Below are positions 15,971 through 24,086 of a stretch of DNA of 35,081 bases, one piece after another. A program made the position numbers and the translations under genes. The DNA lies in NCBI GenBank assembly GCA_017416885.1, contig JAFQAM010000280.1:1-35081 (forward strand), given 5' to 3'. The first letter of the stretch is position 1. Every line of letters begins with the position of its first letter. Origin of the DNA: Clostridia bacterium (lineage in GTDB: Bacteria > Bacillota > Clostridia > Oscillospirales > CAG-272). Under the pieces are notes generated by a model. The model saw only the letters and a program-made list of their open reading frames with translations. It did not search any database and was not told where the DNA came from.

Positions 15971-16010
15971 GATATACTAAATTTGATAATAAATTGAGGA
16001 GAAAAAATCA

Positions 16011-16229
16011 ATGTATTGCTATCAAAGAATTAAAGATTTACGAGAAGATAAAGACAAAAGCCAAAAGGAAATTGCATCTCTTTTGGAAATATCGCAACAG
16101 CATTATTCACTGTATGAAAAGGGAGAAAGAGAATTGCCAATGCATCATTTTATAACATTAGCAAAATATTATAATGTGTCCCTTGACTATCTTGCAGGAC
16201 TTACTAATACATTTAAGCCTTTGAATTAA
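16011..16229 (+). CDS. XRE-family helix-turn-helix regulator
   Basis: 72 aa, a single HTH_3 domain. RIKDLREDKDKSQKEIASLL leads into EISQQHYSLYEKGERELP (recognition helix), then the helical HFITLAKYYNVSLDYLAGLT. This size and sequence are typical of stand-alone Cro/CI-like regulators in Clostridia. The start is an ATG behind GAGGAG. It is divergent from the frameshifted DUF6809-like gene across a 118-bp region with twin operator-like palindromes, so it probably represses that promoter and perhaps itself. nnr follows after 16 nt and may be co-transcribed. Confidence 0.88.
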   Translation: MYCYQRIKDLREDKDKSQKEIASLLEISQQHYSLYEKGERELPMHHFITLAKYYNVSLDYLAGLTNTFKPLN

Positions 16230-16245
16230 TTGTTGAGGTGATTTT

Positions 16246-17733
16246 ATGCAAAATGTAATCAGTGTAGAAAATATGCGTAAAAGCGATAAATATACAATAG
16301 ATAATATTACACCGTCACTTGTACTTATGGAAAGAGCAGGCAAGGCTGTATTCAGTAGTGTAAAATGGAGTGGCAAAGCAGCTATTATCTGTGGCACAGG
16401 CAATAACGGCGGCGACGGCTATGTCTTGGCGCTTGAAATGGCGAAAAACAATCTTGACTGTGAGATAATTTTAGTTAAGGATAAATTTTCTCCCGACGGC
16501 AAATACTATTTTAGTAAATGCAAGGAGCTGAATATACCTTATATAATATATAATGAAAGCATTGACTTAAATAAATACGATTTCATTGTTGACTGCATTT
16601 TCGGCACAGGCTTTAAAGGTGATGTAAACGGTATTGAAAAGGAAATTATCGAAAAAATTAATAGCTCAAACGCATATACTGTGTCCGTTGATATTAATAG
16701 CGGTTTAAATGGGGATAACGGTCTTACAAGCTTATGTGTTATATCCGATTTAACCGTGTCAATAGGTACATTAAAAGCAGGGCATATTTTAAATATGGCT
16801 AAGGATAAAATAGGTAAGCTGATAAATAAGGATATCGGTATTACCGTAATTGATAAATCATACAGCTTGCTTGAAAATGACGATATAAAGAGCATTATAA
16901 AGATACGAAAAAGCTATTCCCACAAGGGAACATACGGATATGTGTCGCTGATTGGCGGTAGCATAGAATACAGTGGCGCAATCAAGCTTGCCAATATTTC
17001 ATCAAGCGCTGTGCGTAGCGGCGCAGGTGTTGTAAGATTATGCGTGCCAAATTCCATTACAAACGGAGTATTGCCATATATCCTTGAAAGCACTTTGTAT
17101 CCATTAAGCGACAAAAACGGAAGCATAGCATTTAATCAAGAGGAGCTTGACATCTTAATTAATTCAAGCAAGGTAATTGCCATAGGAATGGGACTTGGAA
17201 CAAAAGGCGAAAACGAAAAAATCCTTACCTATCTTATAAATAATTATAAAGGCATATTAATAATAGATGCCGACGGACTGAACACTCTTGCAAAAATGGA
17301 TTTAGACCTGAAAAATTTAAGCTGCAAAATCGTACTGACGCCGCATCCAAAGGAATTTGAACGACTTTCGAAAATCCCAATGTCACAGGTAAACGAAAAT
17401 CCTATTAAATACAGTATGGATTATGCAAAAAATAATAATGTAATCTTGCTTTTAAAGGGAACAGCAACCATAGTAACCGACGGCGAAAATACATACTTAA
17501 TAAACACAGGATGCCCCGGAATGGCAACAGGCGGAAGCGGTGATGTCTTAAGCGGTATTCTATCAGGCATCTGCGCATCAAATGATGCAAGCTTAATTGA
17601 AAATGTAGCCGCAGGCGCATATATAAATGGCATTGCTGGCGAAATTGCAAAAGATAAAAGCAATGATATTTCAATGAGCGCATACGATACCGCAAGCAGT
17701 GTAAAGGAAGCTATCACAAAAATAATTAAATAA
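16246..17733 (+). CDS. nnr: Bifunctional NAD(P)H-hydrate epimerase / ADP-dependent NAD(P)H-hydrate dehydratase
   Basis: 495 aa, the full two-domain length. The N-terminal YjeF_N epimerase domain (about 1-205) has the nucleotide-binding GTGNNGGDGYVLALEMA, IVDCIFGTGF and SVDINSGLNGD. The C-terminal ribokinase-like dehydratase domain has GTYGYVSLIGGS, IIDADGLNTLA, LTPHPKEFERL and the catalytic loop PGMATGGSGDVLSGILSGI. It repairs damaged NADHX/NADPHX, with the epimerase interconverting R and S forms and the dehydratase restoring NAD(P)H using ADP. The ATG is preceded by GAGGTG. The short gap behind the XRE gene suggests a shared transcript, although a functional link is not obvious. Confidence 0.95.
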   Translation: MQNVISVENMRKSDKYTIDNITPSLVLMERAGKAVFSSVKWSGKAAIICGTGNNGGDGYVLALEMAKNNLDCEIILVKDKFSPDGKYYFSKCKELNIPYIIYNESIDLNKYDFIVDCIFGTGFKGDVNGIEKEIIEKINSSNAYTVSVDINSGLNGDNGLTSLCVISDLTVSIGTLKAGHILNMAKDKIGKLINKDIGITVIDKSYSLLENDDIKSIIKIRKSYSHKGTYGYVSLIGGSIEYSGAIKLANISSSAVRSGAGVVRLCVPNSITNGVLPYILESTLYPLSDKNGSIAFNQEELDILINSSKVIAIGMGLGTKGENEKILTYLINNYKGILIIDADGLNTLAKMDLDLKNLSCKIVLTPHPKEFERLSKIPMSQVNENPIKYSMDYAKNNNVILLLKGTATIVTDGENTYLINTGCPGMATGGSGDVLSGILSGICASNDASLIENVAAGAYINGIAGEIAKDKSNDISMSAYDTASSVKEAITKIIK

Positions 17734-17781
17734 CAAAATGAAATTCAATCATACGAAAATAAAATGATAATATTTACATAT

Positions 17782-17810
17782 AAAAAACAGGATTTTTTAT
17801 CCTGTTTTTT
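17782..17810 (+). terminator. Intrinsic terminator after nnr
   Basis: Stem AAAAAACAGGA / TCCTGTTTTTT with a 7-nt T-rich loop. It separates nnr from the PTS operon. Confidence 0.85.
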
Positions 17811-17878
17811 GTTTTGTCTGCATAAATAGAAAATAAAGTGCCAAAATATAAATAAACGAATTTTGCGAGGTGAAAGAA

Positions 17879-18145
17879 ATGGAGCAATTTACCTTTGTAA
17901 TTAAAGATAAAAACGGAATGCACGCGCGTCCTGCAGGCGCATTTGTAAACGAAGCCAAAAAATACAATTCAAGCGTCACCGTAATCAAGGAAGGCAAGGA
18001 AGCCAACGGCAAAAGACTTTTATCACTTATGGGGCTTGGCGCAACCTGTAATTCGATATTAAATATACAAATTGAGGGAGACGACGAAAAGGAAGCCAAA
18101 ATAGCCATAGAAAAGGTATTAAAGGATAATTTAAGCGAGGGCTGA
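17879..18145 (+). CDS. ptsH: Phosphocarrier protein HPr, with Arg at the regulatory Ser-46 position
   Basis: 88 aa from the ATG at 17879 (GCGAGG, 8-nt spacing); a GTG at 17870 abuts the Shine-Dalgarno and is not used. The active-site loop KDKNGMHARPAGAF places the phosphorylatable H15 and R17 exactly as in characterised HPr. Helix 2, normally NAKS(46)IMG in Firmicutes, here reads NGKRLLSLMG, so residue 46 is Arg and the next Ser is at 49. HPr kinase/phosphorylase regulation through Ser46 would therefore be absent or altered. It is the first gene of a ptsH-ptsI-crr-ptsG cluster and passes phosphate from EI to EIIA. Confidence 0.93.
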   Translation: MEQFTFVIKDKNGMHARPAGAFVNEAKKYNSSVTVIKEGKEANGKRLLSLMGLGATCNSILNIQIEGDDEKEAKIAIEKVLKDNLSEG

Positions 18146-18146
18146 A

Positions 18147-19772
18147 ATGAAAATAATAAAGGGCACAGGCATCGGTACTAAAAAAGCAAGCGGAATACTT
18201 AGGTTTTATAGAAGCAATAAGTCAAGCTTAAATAATAAATTTACCACCTATGAAAACGAAATGAAAAGACTTGAAAAAGCCATAAGCGGTGTAAAAAAAT
18301 CAATTGAAAGCCTGAGTAAAAAAGCCAAAACGAAAATAGGCAACGAGGAAGCAAAAATATTTGAAATCCATATGATGCTTTTAGAGGATGAAGACCTTTT
18401 TGAAACGGTTACCTATGAAATATCCCGAGGGGAGTGTGCGGAAAAAGCAATTTCAGAAGCCTCAGAAAAATATGCAAGGATGCTGAAAGCATTAGATGAC
18501 GAATACTTATCGGAGCGAGCAAACGATATTAAGGATATAGCCTCTCAGCTGATAAATGAGCTATCGGGCGGTGAAAATAAGGAATTTATCCACACCTCCC
18601 CCTATATTTTAGTTGCAGATGATTTATCTCCGTCGCAAACAGTGTCGCTTGATAAGGATAAAATCTTAGGCTTTGTAACATTTTACGGTACACCAAGCTC
18701 ACACACCTCAATTTTAGCAAGAGCAATGGGTATTCCCGCGCTTGTAGGCGTAGGTGAAATAGACGAAAAATACGACGGCAAATATTGCTTGCTTGACAGT
18801 GAAAACGGCGAAATTATAATATCACCAACGGAAAATGAAATATCAATTTTCAAGGAAAAGGAAAAAGAGCAAAACAGAATAGCCAAGGAGCACGAAAGCT
18901 ACTTAAAGGAGCTGATAAATAAGCCTGCCATATCAAAAAACGGACACAGGGTGCTTATTTATGCAAATATAGGCAGCGAAAAGGAAGCCGAGGGAGCTCT
19001 GCTTAACGGCGCAGATGGAATAGGACTTTTGCGAAGCGAAATGATGTATCTGTCAAGCGATAGATATCCATCAGAGGACGAATTATATTACGCATACAAG
19101 GAAGCCATAACGGAAATGAAGGGCAGACGCGTAATCATTCGCACCCTTGATATTGGCGCAGATAAGCAAATCCCTTATTTTAATATTCCTAAGGAGGAAA
19201 ATCCCGCATTAGGCTATCGAGGAGTGCGAATTTGTCTTGATAGAATTGATATATTCAAAACACAGCTAAGAGCCATTTTGAGAGCCTCTGTGTACGGAAA
19301 AGCCTCAATTATGCTTCCAATGATAGTGAGCGAAAAGGAAATAATAAAATGCCGTGAAATCTTAGAGGAATGCAAAAATGAGCTTTTTGAGGAAAATTAT
19401 GCATTCGACAGTAAAATTGAGCTTGGTATTATGATTGAAACGCCCGCTTCCGCAATAATGAGTGATGTATTAGCCAAGCATGTTGATTTTTTCTCAGTTG
19501 GCACCAACGATTTAACTCAATACACCTTAGCGGTTGACAGACAAAATCCAAAGGTTTCATACATCGGCGAGCAAAATCACGAAGCAATATTAAGATTAAT
19601 TGAAATTGCAGCAAACGCAATTCACAAAAAAGGCGGCTGGATAGGCATTTGCGGCGAGCTTGGAGCTGACCTTACGCTTACGCAAAAATTTGTTGATATG
19701 AAAATTGATGAGCTATCTGTATCAAGTCCATACCTTTTGGGAATAAGAAAAAGAGTGGGGGAGTGTCTGTAA
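18147..19772 (+). CDS. ptsI: PTS enzyme I (phosphoenolpyruvate-protein phosphotransferase)
   Basis: 541 aa. The N-terminal HPr-binding helical region (about 20-145) is followed by the phospho-histidine loop TPSSHTSILARAMGIPALVG with H186. The usual GGxTSH is GTPSSH here, a mild variation. The C-terminal PEP-binding barrel has GIGLLRSEMMYLS, RTLDIGADKQIPYF, LGIMIETPASAIMSD, FFSVGTNDLTQYTLAVDR and the catalytic Cys in GICGELGAD. It autophosphorylates from PEP and hands the phosphate to HPr. The ATG begins one base after the HPr stop codon. At 541 aa it is slightly shorter than the typical 570, with the C-terminal helix trimmed. Confidence 0.96.
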   Translation: MKIIKGTGIGTKKASGILRFYRSNKSSLNNKFTTYENEMKRLEKAISGVKKSIESLSKKAKTKIGNEEAKIFEIHMMLLEDEDLFETVTYEISRGECAEKAISEASEKYARMLKALDDEYLSERANDIKDIASQLINELSGGENKEFIHTSPYILVADDLSPSQTVSLDKDKILGFVTFYGTPSSHTSILARAMGIPALVGVGEIDEKYDGKYCLLDSENGEIIISPTENEISIFKEKEKEQNRIAKEHESYLKELINKPAISKNGHRVLIYANIGSEKEAEGALLNGADGIGLLRSEMMYLSSDRYPSEDELYYAYKEAITEMKGRRVIIRTLDIGADKQIPYFNIPKEENPALGYRGVRICLDRIDIFKTQLRAILRASVYGKASIMLPMIVSEKEIIKCREILEECKNELFEENYAFDSKIELGIMIETPASAIMSDVLAKHVDFFSVGTNDLTQYTLAVDRQNPKVSYIGEQNHEAILRLIEIAANAIHKKGGWIGICGELGADLTLTQKFVDMKIDELSVSSPYLLGIRKRVGECL

Positions 19773-20249
19773 ATGGGATTTTTCAATAAATATAGAAAAT
19801 TAGTATCAGTGGTTGATGGCGAATGTAAGCCGCTTTCACAAATGAGCGATGAGGTTTTTTCATCGGAAATGCTTGGCAAGGGCTTTATGGTTTGTCCAAA
19901 AAGCAACTATTTTTACGCGCCCTGTGACGGTAAAATTGAAAATATTGCCGAATCCAAGCACGCATATTCAATCTTAACAGAGGACGGAATAGATATCCTT
20001 ATCCACATAGGCGTTGATACCGTATCCTTAAAGGGCGACGGCTTTGACTCGCAGGTAGTCGAAGGACAGAATATAAAATCAGGGGACTTAATAGCCATAG
20101 CCGACCTTGACTTAATTAAGAAAAACGGCTTTGAAACAGATTGCGCCGTTATTATTACCAATCCCGAAAAAATCACAAAGCTTGACTTTAGCTACGGCAC
20201 CGTCTTAGGCGGCAAGGATATTTGTATGAGCTTTAAAATAAGCAGTTAG
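19773..20249 (+). CDS. crr: PTS EIIA component, glucose type
   Basis: 158 aa, a free-standing EIIA-Glc-like protein. H63 (SKHAYS) and H78 (LIHIGVDTVSLKGDGF) are 15 residues apart, matching E. coli EIIA-Glc H75/H90; H78 is the phosphorylated one. APCDGKIENI fits the conserved biotinyl/lipoyl-like barrel start. The ATG follows the ptsI stop codon directly. Being separate rather than fused to EIIBC is notable, as in most Firmicutes glucose-type EIIA is a C-terminal domain. The last codons and the stop (AGC AGT TAG) lie inside the first heptamer unit of the repeat locus at 20242, so the repeat reaches into the gene end. Confidence 0.93.
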   Translation: MGFFNKYRKLVSVVDGECKPLSQMSDEVFSSEMLGKGFMVCPKSNYFYAPCDGKIENIAESKHAYSILTEDGIDILIHIGVDTVSLKGDGFDSQVVEGQNIKSGDLIAIADLDLIKKNGFETDCAVIITNPEKITKLDFSYGTVLGGKDICMSFKISS

Positions 20250-20371
20250 TAGCCAGCCGTTAGCAGTCAGCATATTACTAAGAAATAAATTTGACAAAAA
20301 TGAGTAAATAGCTAAAAATATTTGATGAACTCAAGAGCAAGCGCTGAAGGCTGGTAGCTGACGGCTGGCGG
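20242..20371. repeat. Inverted heptamer locus between crr and ptsG
   Basis: Forward units GCAGTTA, GTAGCCA, GCCGTTA, GCAGTCA (20242-20269) overlap the crr stop codon. On the minus strand, units GCCGCCA, GCCGTCA, GCTACCA, GCCTTCA lie at about 20345-20371. An AT-rich core of about 70 bp separates them. The architecture matches the locus at 6482-6645, but the core differs. Confidence 0.75.
20291..20319 (+). promoter_or_regulatory. Possible weak promoter of ptsG inside the repeat core
   Basis: TTGACA (20291-20296), 17-bp spacer, AAAAAT. The -35 is perfect but the -10 is poor. If used, ptsG could be transcribed apart from ptsHI-crr. Confidence 0.35.
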
Positions 20372-20394
20372 CTCTTAAATGAAAGGAAAACAAA

Positions 20395-22029
20395 ATGGCT
20401 GAATTAACGAAAAAAAGAAGGTTTTCAGGCGCCTTTAGTGTACTTCAAAGAGTAGGTAGAGCATTTATGCTTCCTATTGCGCTTTTGCCGATTGCGGGTC
20501 TGCTTTTAGGCGTAGGCGCGTCCTTTACAAACACTACAATGCTTGAAGCCTACAATTTATTGGGAATTATGGGACCGGGCACATTTCTGTATTCGGTTTT
20601 CACTCTCTTATCATCAGTAGGCACCGTCATATTTGATAATCTGCCAATACTTTTTGCGCTTGGTGTGGCATTAGGTATGGCAGAAAACGAAAAAGCAACA
20701 GCAACATTATCTGCCGCTATTGCATTCTTTGTTATGCATAAAACAATAAACGCGCTTCTGCTCATTACAGGCAGATTGGAGCCGGGAGTGATGCAAGAGG
20801 GAACGATTGCCAATGTGGTAGGCATAGAGTCGCTGCAAATGGGCGTTTTCGGCGGTATTATTGTGGGACTTGGAGTTGCTTATCTTAATAAAAGCGTTTA
20901 TAAAATAAGACTGCCAAATGTAATTTCATTCTTTGGCGGCACAAGATTTGTTCCAATCATATCCACACTTGCATATGTGCTTGTAGGTGTACTGATGTTC
21001 TTTATCTGGCCATTTATCCAGACAGGCATTTTTGCCCTTGGCGATCTTGTATTAAGGTCAGGCTATGCAGGCACATTAATCTATGGCTTCATTGAAAGAA
21101 TTTTAATCCCATTTGGCTTGCATCATGTATTCTACCTGCCGTTTTGGCAGACGGGTGTCGGCGGCTCAATGCTTATTGACGGCGTTATGGTGTATGGCGC
21201 GCAAAATATATTCTTTGCAGAATTGGCATCTCCAGCTACAACCGCCTTTTCAGTATCAGCCACAAGATTTATGAGCGGTAAGTTTCCGTTTATGATTTTC
21301 GGCTTACCCGGAGCAGCCCTTGCTATGTACACCTGCGCCAAGGATACAAAAAAGAAGGTTGCAGGCGGCTTGCTTCTTTCTGCAGCATTAACCGCAATGC
21401 TGACAGGTATTACAGAGCCAATCGAGTTTACCTTCCTGTTTGTAGCGCCTATCTTATATGTAATCCACTCCCTTTTAGCAGGACTTTCCTATATGCTTAT
21501 GCATATTTTAGGCGTAGGCGTTGGTATGACCTTCTCAGGCGGTATTATCGACTTAACTCTATTCGGCATATTGCAAGGCAACGCAAAAACAAATTGGATA
21601 ATGATTCCGCTTGTAGGTATAGCGTACTTTATAATTTACTTCTTCCTTTTCCGCTTCCTTATCTTAAAGAAAAATTACGCAACACCCGGCAGAGAGGACG
21701 ATACCGAGGAAACCAAGCTATATACAAGAGCAGACTATAACGCAAAGAAAAACGGTGAGGATGCGCCTCAAAGCGGCGTAAAAGATGACCACACAGTATC
21801 AAAGCTAATTTTAGAGGGACTTGGCGGCAAGGACAACATTGTCAGCCTTGACTGTTGCGCTACACGCCTTCGTGTCTCAGTCAAAAATGGCGACATCGTC
21901 TCCGACTCCCTCTTAAAGCAAAGCGGAGCGGCAGGCGTCATCAAAAAAGGCGCAGGCATCCAGGTAGTTTACGGCCCACAGGTAGCTGTCATCAAAAGCG
22001 AACTTGAGGACTACCTTAAAACCTTATAA
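20395..22029 (+). CDS. ptsG: PTS glucose-family permease EIIBC
   Basis: 544 aa. An N-terminal EIIC membrane domain (about 15-430) carries the family motifs LPIALLPIAGLLLG, GKFPFMIFGLPGAALAMY and GITEPIEFTFLF. A linker of about 40 residues leads to a C-terminal EIIB domain with the phospho-cysteine motif SLDCCATRLRVSV; C488 aligns with E. coli PtsG C421, and the extra C487 beside it is unusual. No EIIA domain is attached, so the separate crr product should serve it. The family takes glucose, maltose/glucosamine or N-acetylglucosamine; the sequence alone suggests glucose-type but cannot fix the sugar. The ATG follows AAAGGA. A strong terminator follows. Confidence 0.92.
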   Translation: MAELTKKRRFSGAFSVLQRVGRAFMLPIALLPIAGLLLGVGASFTNTTMLEAYNLLGIMGPGTFLYSVFTLLSSVGTVIFDNLPILFALGVALGMAENEKATATLSAAIAFFVMHKTINALLLITGRLEPGVMQEGTIANVVGIESLQMGVFGGIIVGLGVAYLNKSVYKIRLPNVISFFGGTRFVPIISTLAYVLVGVLMFFIWPFIQTGIFALGDLVLRSGYAGTLIYGFIERILIPFGLHHVFYLPFWQTGVGGSMLIDGVMVYGAQNIFFAELASPATTAFSVSATRFMSGKFPFMIFGLPGAALAMYTCAKDTKKKVAGGLLLSAALTAMLTGITEPIEFTFLFVAPILYVIHSLLAGLSYMLMHILGVGVGMTFSGGIIDLTLFGILQGNAKTNWIMIPLVGIAYFIIYFFLFRFLILKKNYATPGREDDTEETKLYTRADYNAKKNGEDAPQSGVKDDHTVSKLILEGLGGKDNIVSLDCCATRLRVSVKNGDIVSDSLLKQSGAAGVIKKGAGIQVVYGPQVAVIKSELEDYLKTL

Positions 22030-22034
22030 TTAAT

Positions 22035-22078
22035 AATGTCACTTAACCTCGCTTGATAGGTTAAGTGACATTTTGATT
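22035..22078 (+). terminator. Terminator of the PTS cluster
   Basis: Fifteen-pair stem AATGTCACTTAACCT / AGGTTAAGTGACATT, 8-nt loop, then TTGATTTT. Confidence 0.85.
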
Positions 22079-22154
22079 TTACAGTTGAAAAATCAATAAA
22101 AATTTGATAAAATAAACTCAACGCTCCGTTGGATAAAGCTCGCTTAACAGTCGC

Positions 22155-22183
22155 TTCAAATGTATTCAAATGAGTGCTATAAT
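22155..22183 (+). promoter_or_regulatory. Promoter of the XRE/TPR-like regulator
   Basis: TTCAAA (22155-22160), 17-bp spacer, TATAAT (22178-22183). Confidence 0.6.
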
Positions 22184-22221
22184 AAAATCACGGTACCGAA
22201 ATGATTTTTACGGAGGACACT

Positions 22222-23352
22222 ATGGATTACTCAATTGGAAAAATAATCAGAAAAATCAGGAAAGAAAAGAATCTCACCCAAGAGGAGCTTGCAGAGCAGT
22301 TATATGTAACCGCGCAAGCCGTATCAAAGTGGGAAAACGAAACAGGCTTACCTGATATCACACAAATTGTACCATTATGCAGAGTTTTAGGCGTTTCTGC
22401 CGACGAGCTTTTTGGAATTCTTGGCACAAATGCAGATGAAGAGGTCGAAAAATTTATCGAGGAAAGCGAAAGCTATATAGGCTCAACAGAATTAGACAAC
22501 GAGGAAGAATACGACATTGTGTATAAAAGATGCTTAGAGCAATTAAAGCTATATCCAAACAATATAAAGCTACTTGTTTATACATTAAGCTGCGCTTGTA
22601 TTTACGCATTCAAATGTAAAAATAACGGAAATATCAAGGAAGCGCAAGAAACATTTAATGAGGCGAAAAGAGAAGCTAAGCTTATAATTCAGTACGGAAA
22701 AAGCATTCACGATATTATGACCGCGCATATGTGGCTTATTAAGCTATATTGCAGATTTGGTATGTATGATGAGGCTAAAAAGGAAGCAGAATACTTTCCC
22801 AAAAGCAGTGACTACACAAAGGGAACACAGCTTGCTTGGATTTACTGCTTTGAAAATAATACCGACGAGGAAATAAAAGCGCGCTGTAACAATTTTTCAA
22901 GCATTATAACAAGCCTCGAGCACGAGTTGATAATGTTAGGAAACGCATATAAGAGAAAATCAATGTATAAGGATGCGCTTGATGTTTATACAACATTTTT
23001 AAAAACAGTTAAAGCAATTTACAAAAACGAGGAATACACACCGCCACTCCACACATATCAATGGATTTATATGCATATTGCCCACTGCTATTTGGAGCTT
23101 GGAGATACCGAAAAAGCAATTGACTCTCTTTATAATGAATGCGAGGGCTTGATTGCAGAAGCTAAGCATTATAATATAAAAACCAAGCTTGAAAATGTAC
23201 CTGCATTAAAGGAATGTGAGTTCAGCTTTTGCAGTACAAAAATGAGCGTAAAGGAGCCAATGCTATCAAGCCTTAATAAAAAATGGTTCGATTCAATTCG
23301 CAATCATCCAAGATTTATAGCATTAACCGAAAAAGTTAACACCTTAGAATAA
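22222..23352 (+). CDS. XRE-family regulator with helical (TPR-like) C-terminal domain
   Basis: 376 aa from the ATG at 22222 behind GGAGG (5-nt spacing); an in-frame ATG at 22201 precedes the Shine-Dalgarno and is unlikely. The HTH_3 domain (about 1-60) has RKIRKEKNLTQEELAEQLYV, AQAVSKWENETGLPDI and VLGVSADELFGI, a very common Clostridial layout. The remaining 300 residues are all-helical with regularly spaced Tyr/Ala/Leu (DEEYDIVYKRCLEQLKLYPN; KDALDVYTTFLKTV; AHCYLELGDTEKAIDSLY), resembling tetratricopeptide repeats. Such proteins may sense peptides or protein partners. It is monocistronic, with its own promoter and terminator; target unknown. Confidence 0.85.
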   Translation: MDYSIGKIIRKIRKEKNLTQEELAEQLYVTAQAVSKWENETGLPDITQIVPLCRVLGVSADELFGILGTNADEEVEKFIEESESYIGSTELDNEEEYDIVYKRCLEQLKLYPNNIKLLVYTLSCACIYAFKCKNNGNIKEAQETFNEAKREAKLIIQYGKSIHDIMTAHMWLIKLYCRFGMYDEAKKEAEYFPKSSDYTKGTQLAWIYCFENNTDEEIKARCNNFSSIITSLEHELIMLGNAYKRKSMYKDALDVYTTFLKTVKAIYKNEEYTPPLHTYQWIYMHIAHCYLELGDTEKAIDSLYNECEGLIAEAKHYNIKTKLENVPALKECEFSFCSTKMSVKEPMLSSLNKKWFDSIRNHPRFIALTEKVNTLE

Positions 23353-23354
23353 AC

Positions 23355-23390
23355 ATAAGCTACTGTCATTTCTGGCAGTAGCTTATTTTG
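23355..23390 (+). terminator. Terminator of the XRE/TPR-like gene
   Basis: Fourteen-pair stem ATAAGCTACTGTCA / TGGCAGTAGCTTAT with a 4-nt loop, then TTTTG. Confidence 0.85.
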
Positions 23391-23408
23391 TTGAAATTTT
23401 TAATAATA

Positions 23409-23581
23409 TATGATATAATAAAAACACCTTATATCAATAATATCAAGCATTATTGCGGTGTTTTCATTGATGACTAAAAGACACTTTGAAGTGCTAACGG
23501 TCTTTGACCGTTTTCAAACACTTTCATGTTTGCTTTTATGATATAATAAAAACACTTTCGTGTTTGCTTTTATGATATAAT
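23409..23581 (+). promoter_or_regulatory. Structured leader with three copies of an extended -10 box and a 34-bp tandem repeat
   Basis: TATGATATAAT occurs at 23409-23419, 23537-23547 and 23571-23581; each contains an extended -10 (TG-A-TATAAT). The last two lie in a tandem 34-bp repeat (23514-23547, 23548-23581; one mismatch over the last 32 positions). Between them are palindromes CAATAAT/ATTATTG, AACGGTC/GACCGTT (23496-23512) and AAACAC/GTGTTT. No -35 box fits well. This fills the 250 bp before the HExxH gene, and no ORF is apparent in it. Confidence 0.55.
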
Positions 23582-23602
23582 CAAATAGCAAGGAGGCGCA
23601 AT

Positions 23603-24076
23603 ATGAGAGTTTGGGAAAATATACCTGTTAGCGAATATGAAAATTGCAGACACGGAATCAGGTTGGTTTCTAAGCCGAGTATAGATAGCGATTTAAATAA
23701 TGCTATTAAGGGAATGCTTAAATGGTTGCGAAGCAATTATGAATTTCCTATAAGATGTCCCATTTATCTTTATGATTATCCTTACTTGATTTCACGGTCG
23801 GGAAAAAAGGTTTCCGCTTCATTTATAGCGCCGTATGATAGATTTGAGGAGCCGTATATAAAGCTTTCCGTAGGCGACTATGAGAGGGAGAAAAAAGAAC
23901 GGGGACGGGATAATGCGATAGCATCAATTTTTATGTCGATTTTTCACGAGCTTACTCACCATTACCAATGGATTCACGGTATTTTAGGAAAGGATCCAAA
24001 AGCCGATGAGCGACAGGCCATATATTATGCTCAAAAGAGACTTTATGAATACGCAAGCACAAGAGAACATCCGTAA
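23603..24076 (+). CDS. Small HExxH putative metalloprotease
   Basis: 157 aa from an ATG with AAGGAGG at ideal spacing. The zinc-binding motif FHELTHHYQW gives H115, E116, H119, and a downstream acidic motif (ADERQAIYYAQ, E136) is a likely third ligand, the layout of small gluzincins (SprT/ImmA-like clans). There is no signal peptide or membrane helix, so it is predicted cytoplasmic. The first 100 residues carry no motif I recognise. The next gene begins 10 nt after the stop, with its Shine-Dalgarno overlapping it, so the two are co-expressed. Whether it acts as a protease on a regulator or toxin partner cannot be told from sequence. Confidence 0.75.
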   Translation: MRVWENIPVSEYENCRHGIRLVSKPSIDSDLNNAIKGMLKWLRSNYEFPIRCPIYLYDYPYLISRSGKKVSASFIAPYDRFEEPYIKLSVGDYEREKKERGRDNAIASIFMSIFHELTHHYQWIHGILGKDPKADERQAIYYAQKRLYEYASTREHP

Positions 24077-24086
24077 AGGAGAAAAA

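Noticed and set aside
17405..17717. Overlapping minus-strand frames inside nnr
   Set aside because: Antisense shadows of the dehydratase domain.
17870..17878. GTG start for HPr
   Set aside because: It abuts the Shine-Dalgarno and would shift H15 and R17 from their invariant positions.
23401..23602. Phase-variable invertible promoter
   Set aside because: The repeated units are direct, not inverted, and no recombinase gene is nearby.
24006..24086. 27-codon extension of the SF0329-like protein into the HExxH gene
   Set aside because: The ATG at 24087 has AAGGAG at good spacing, and the extension overlaps another coding frame.
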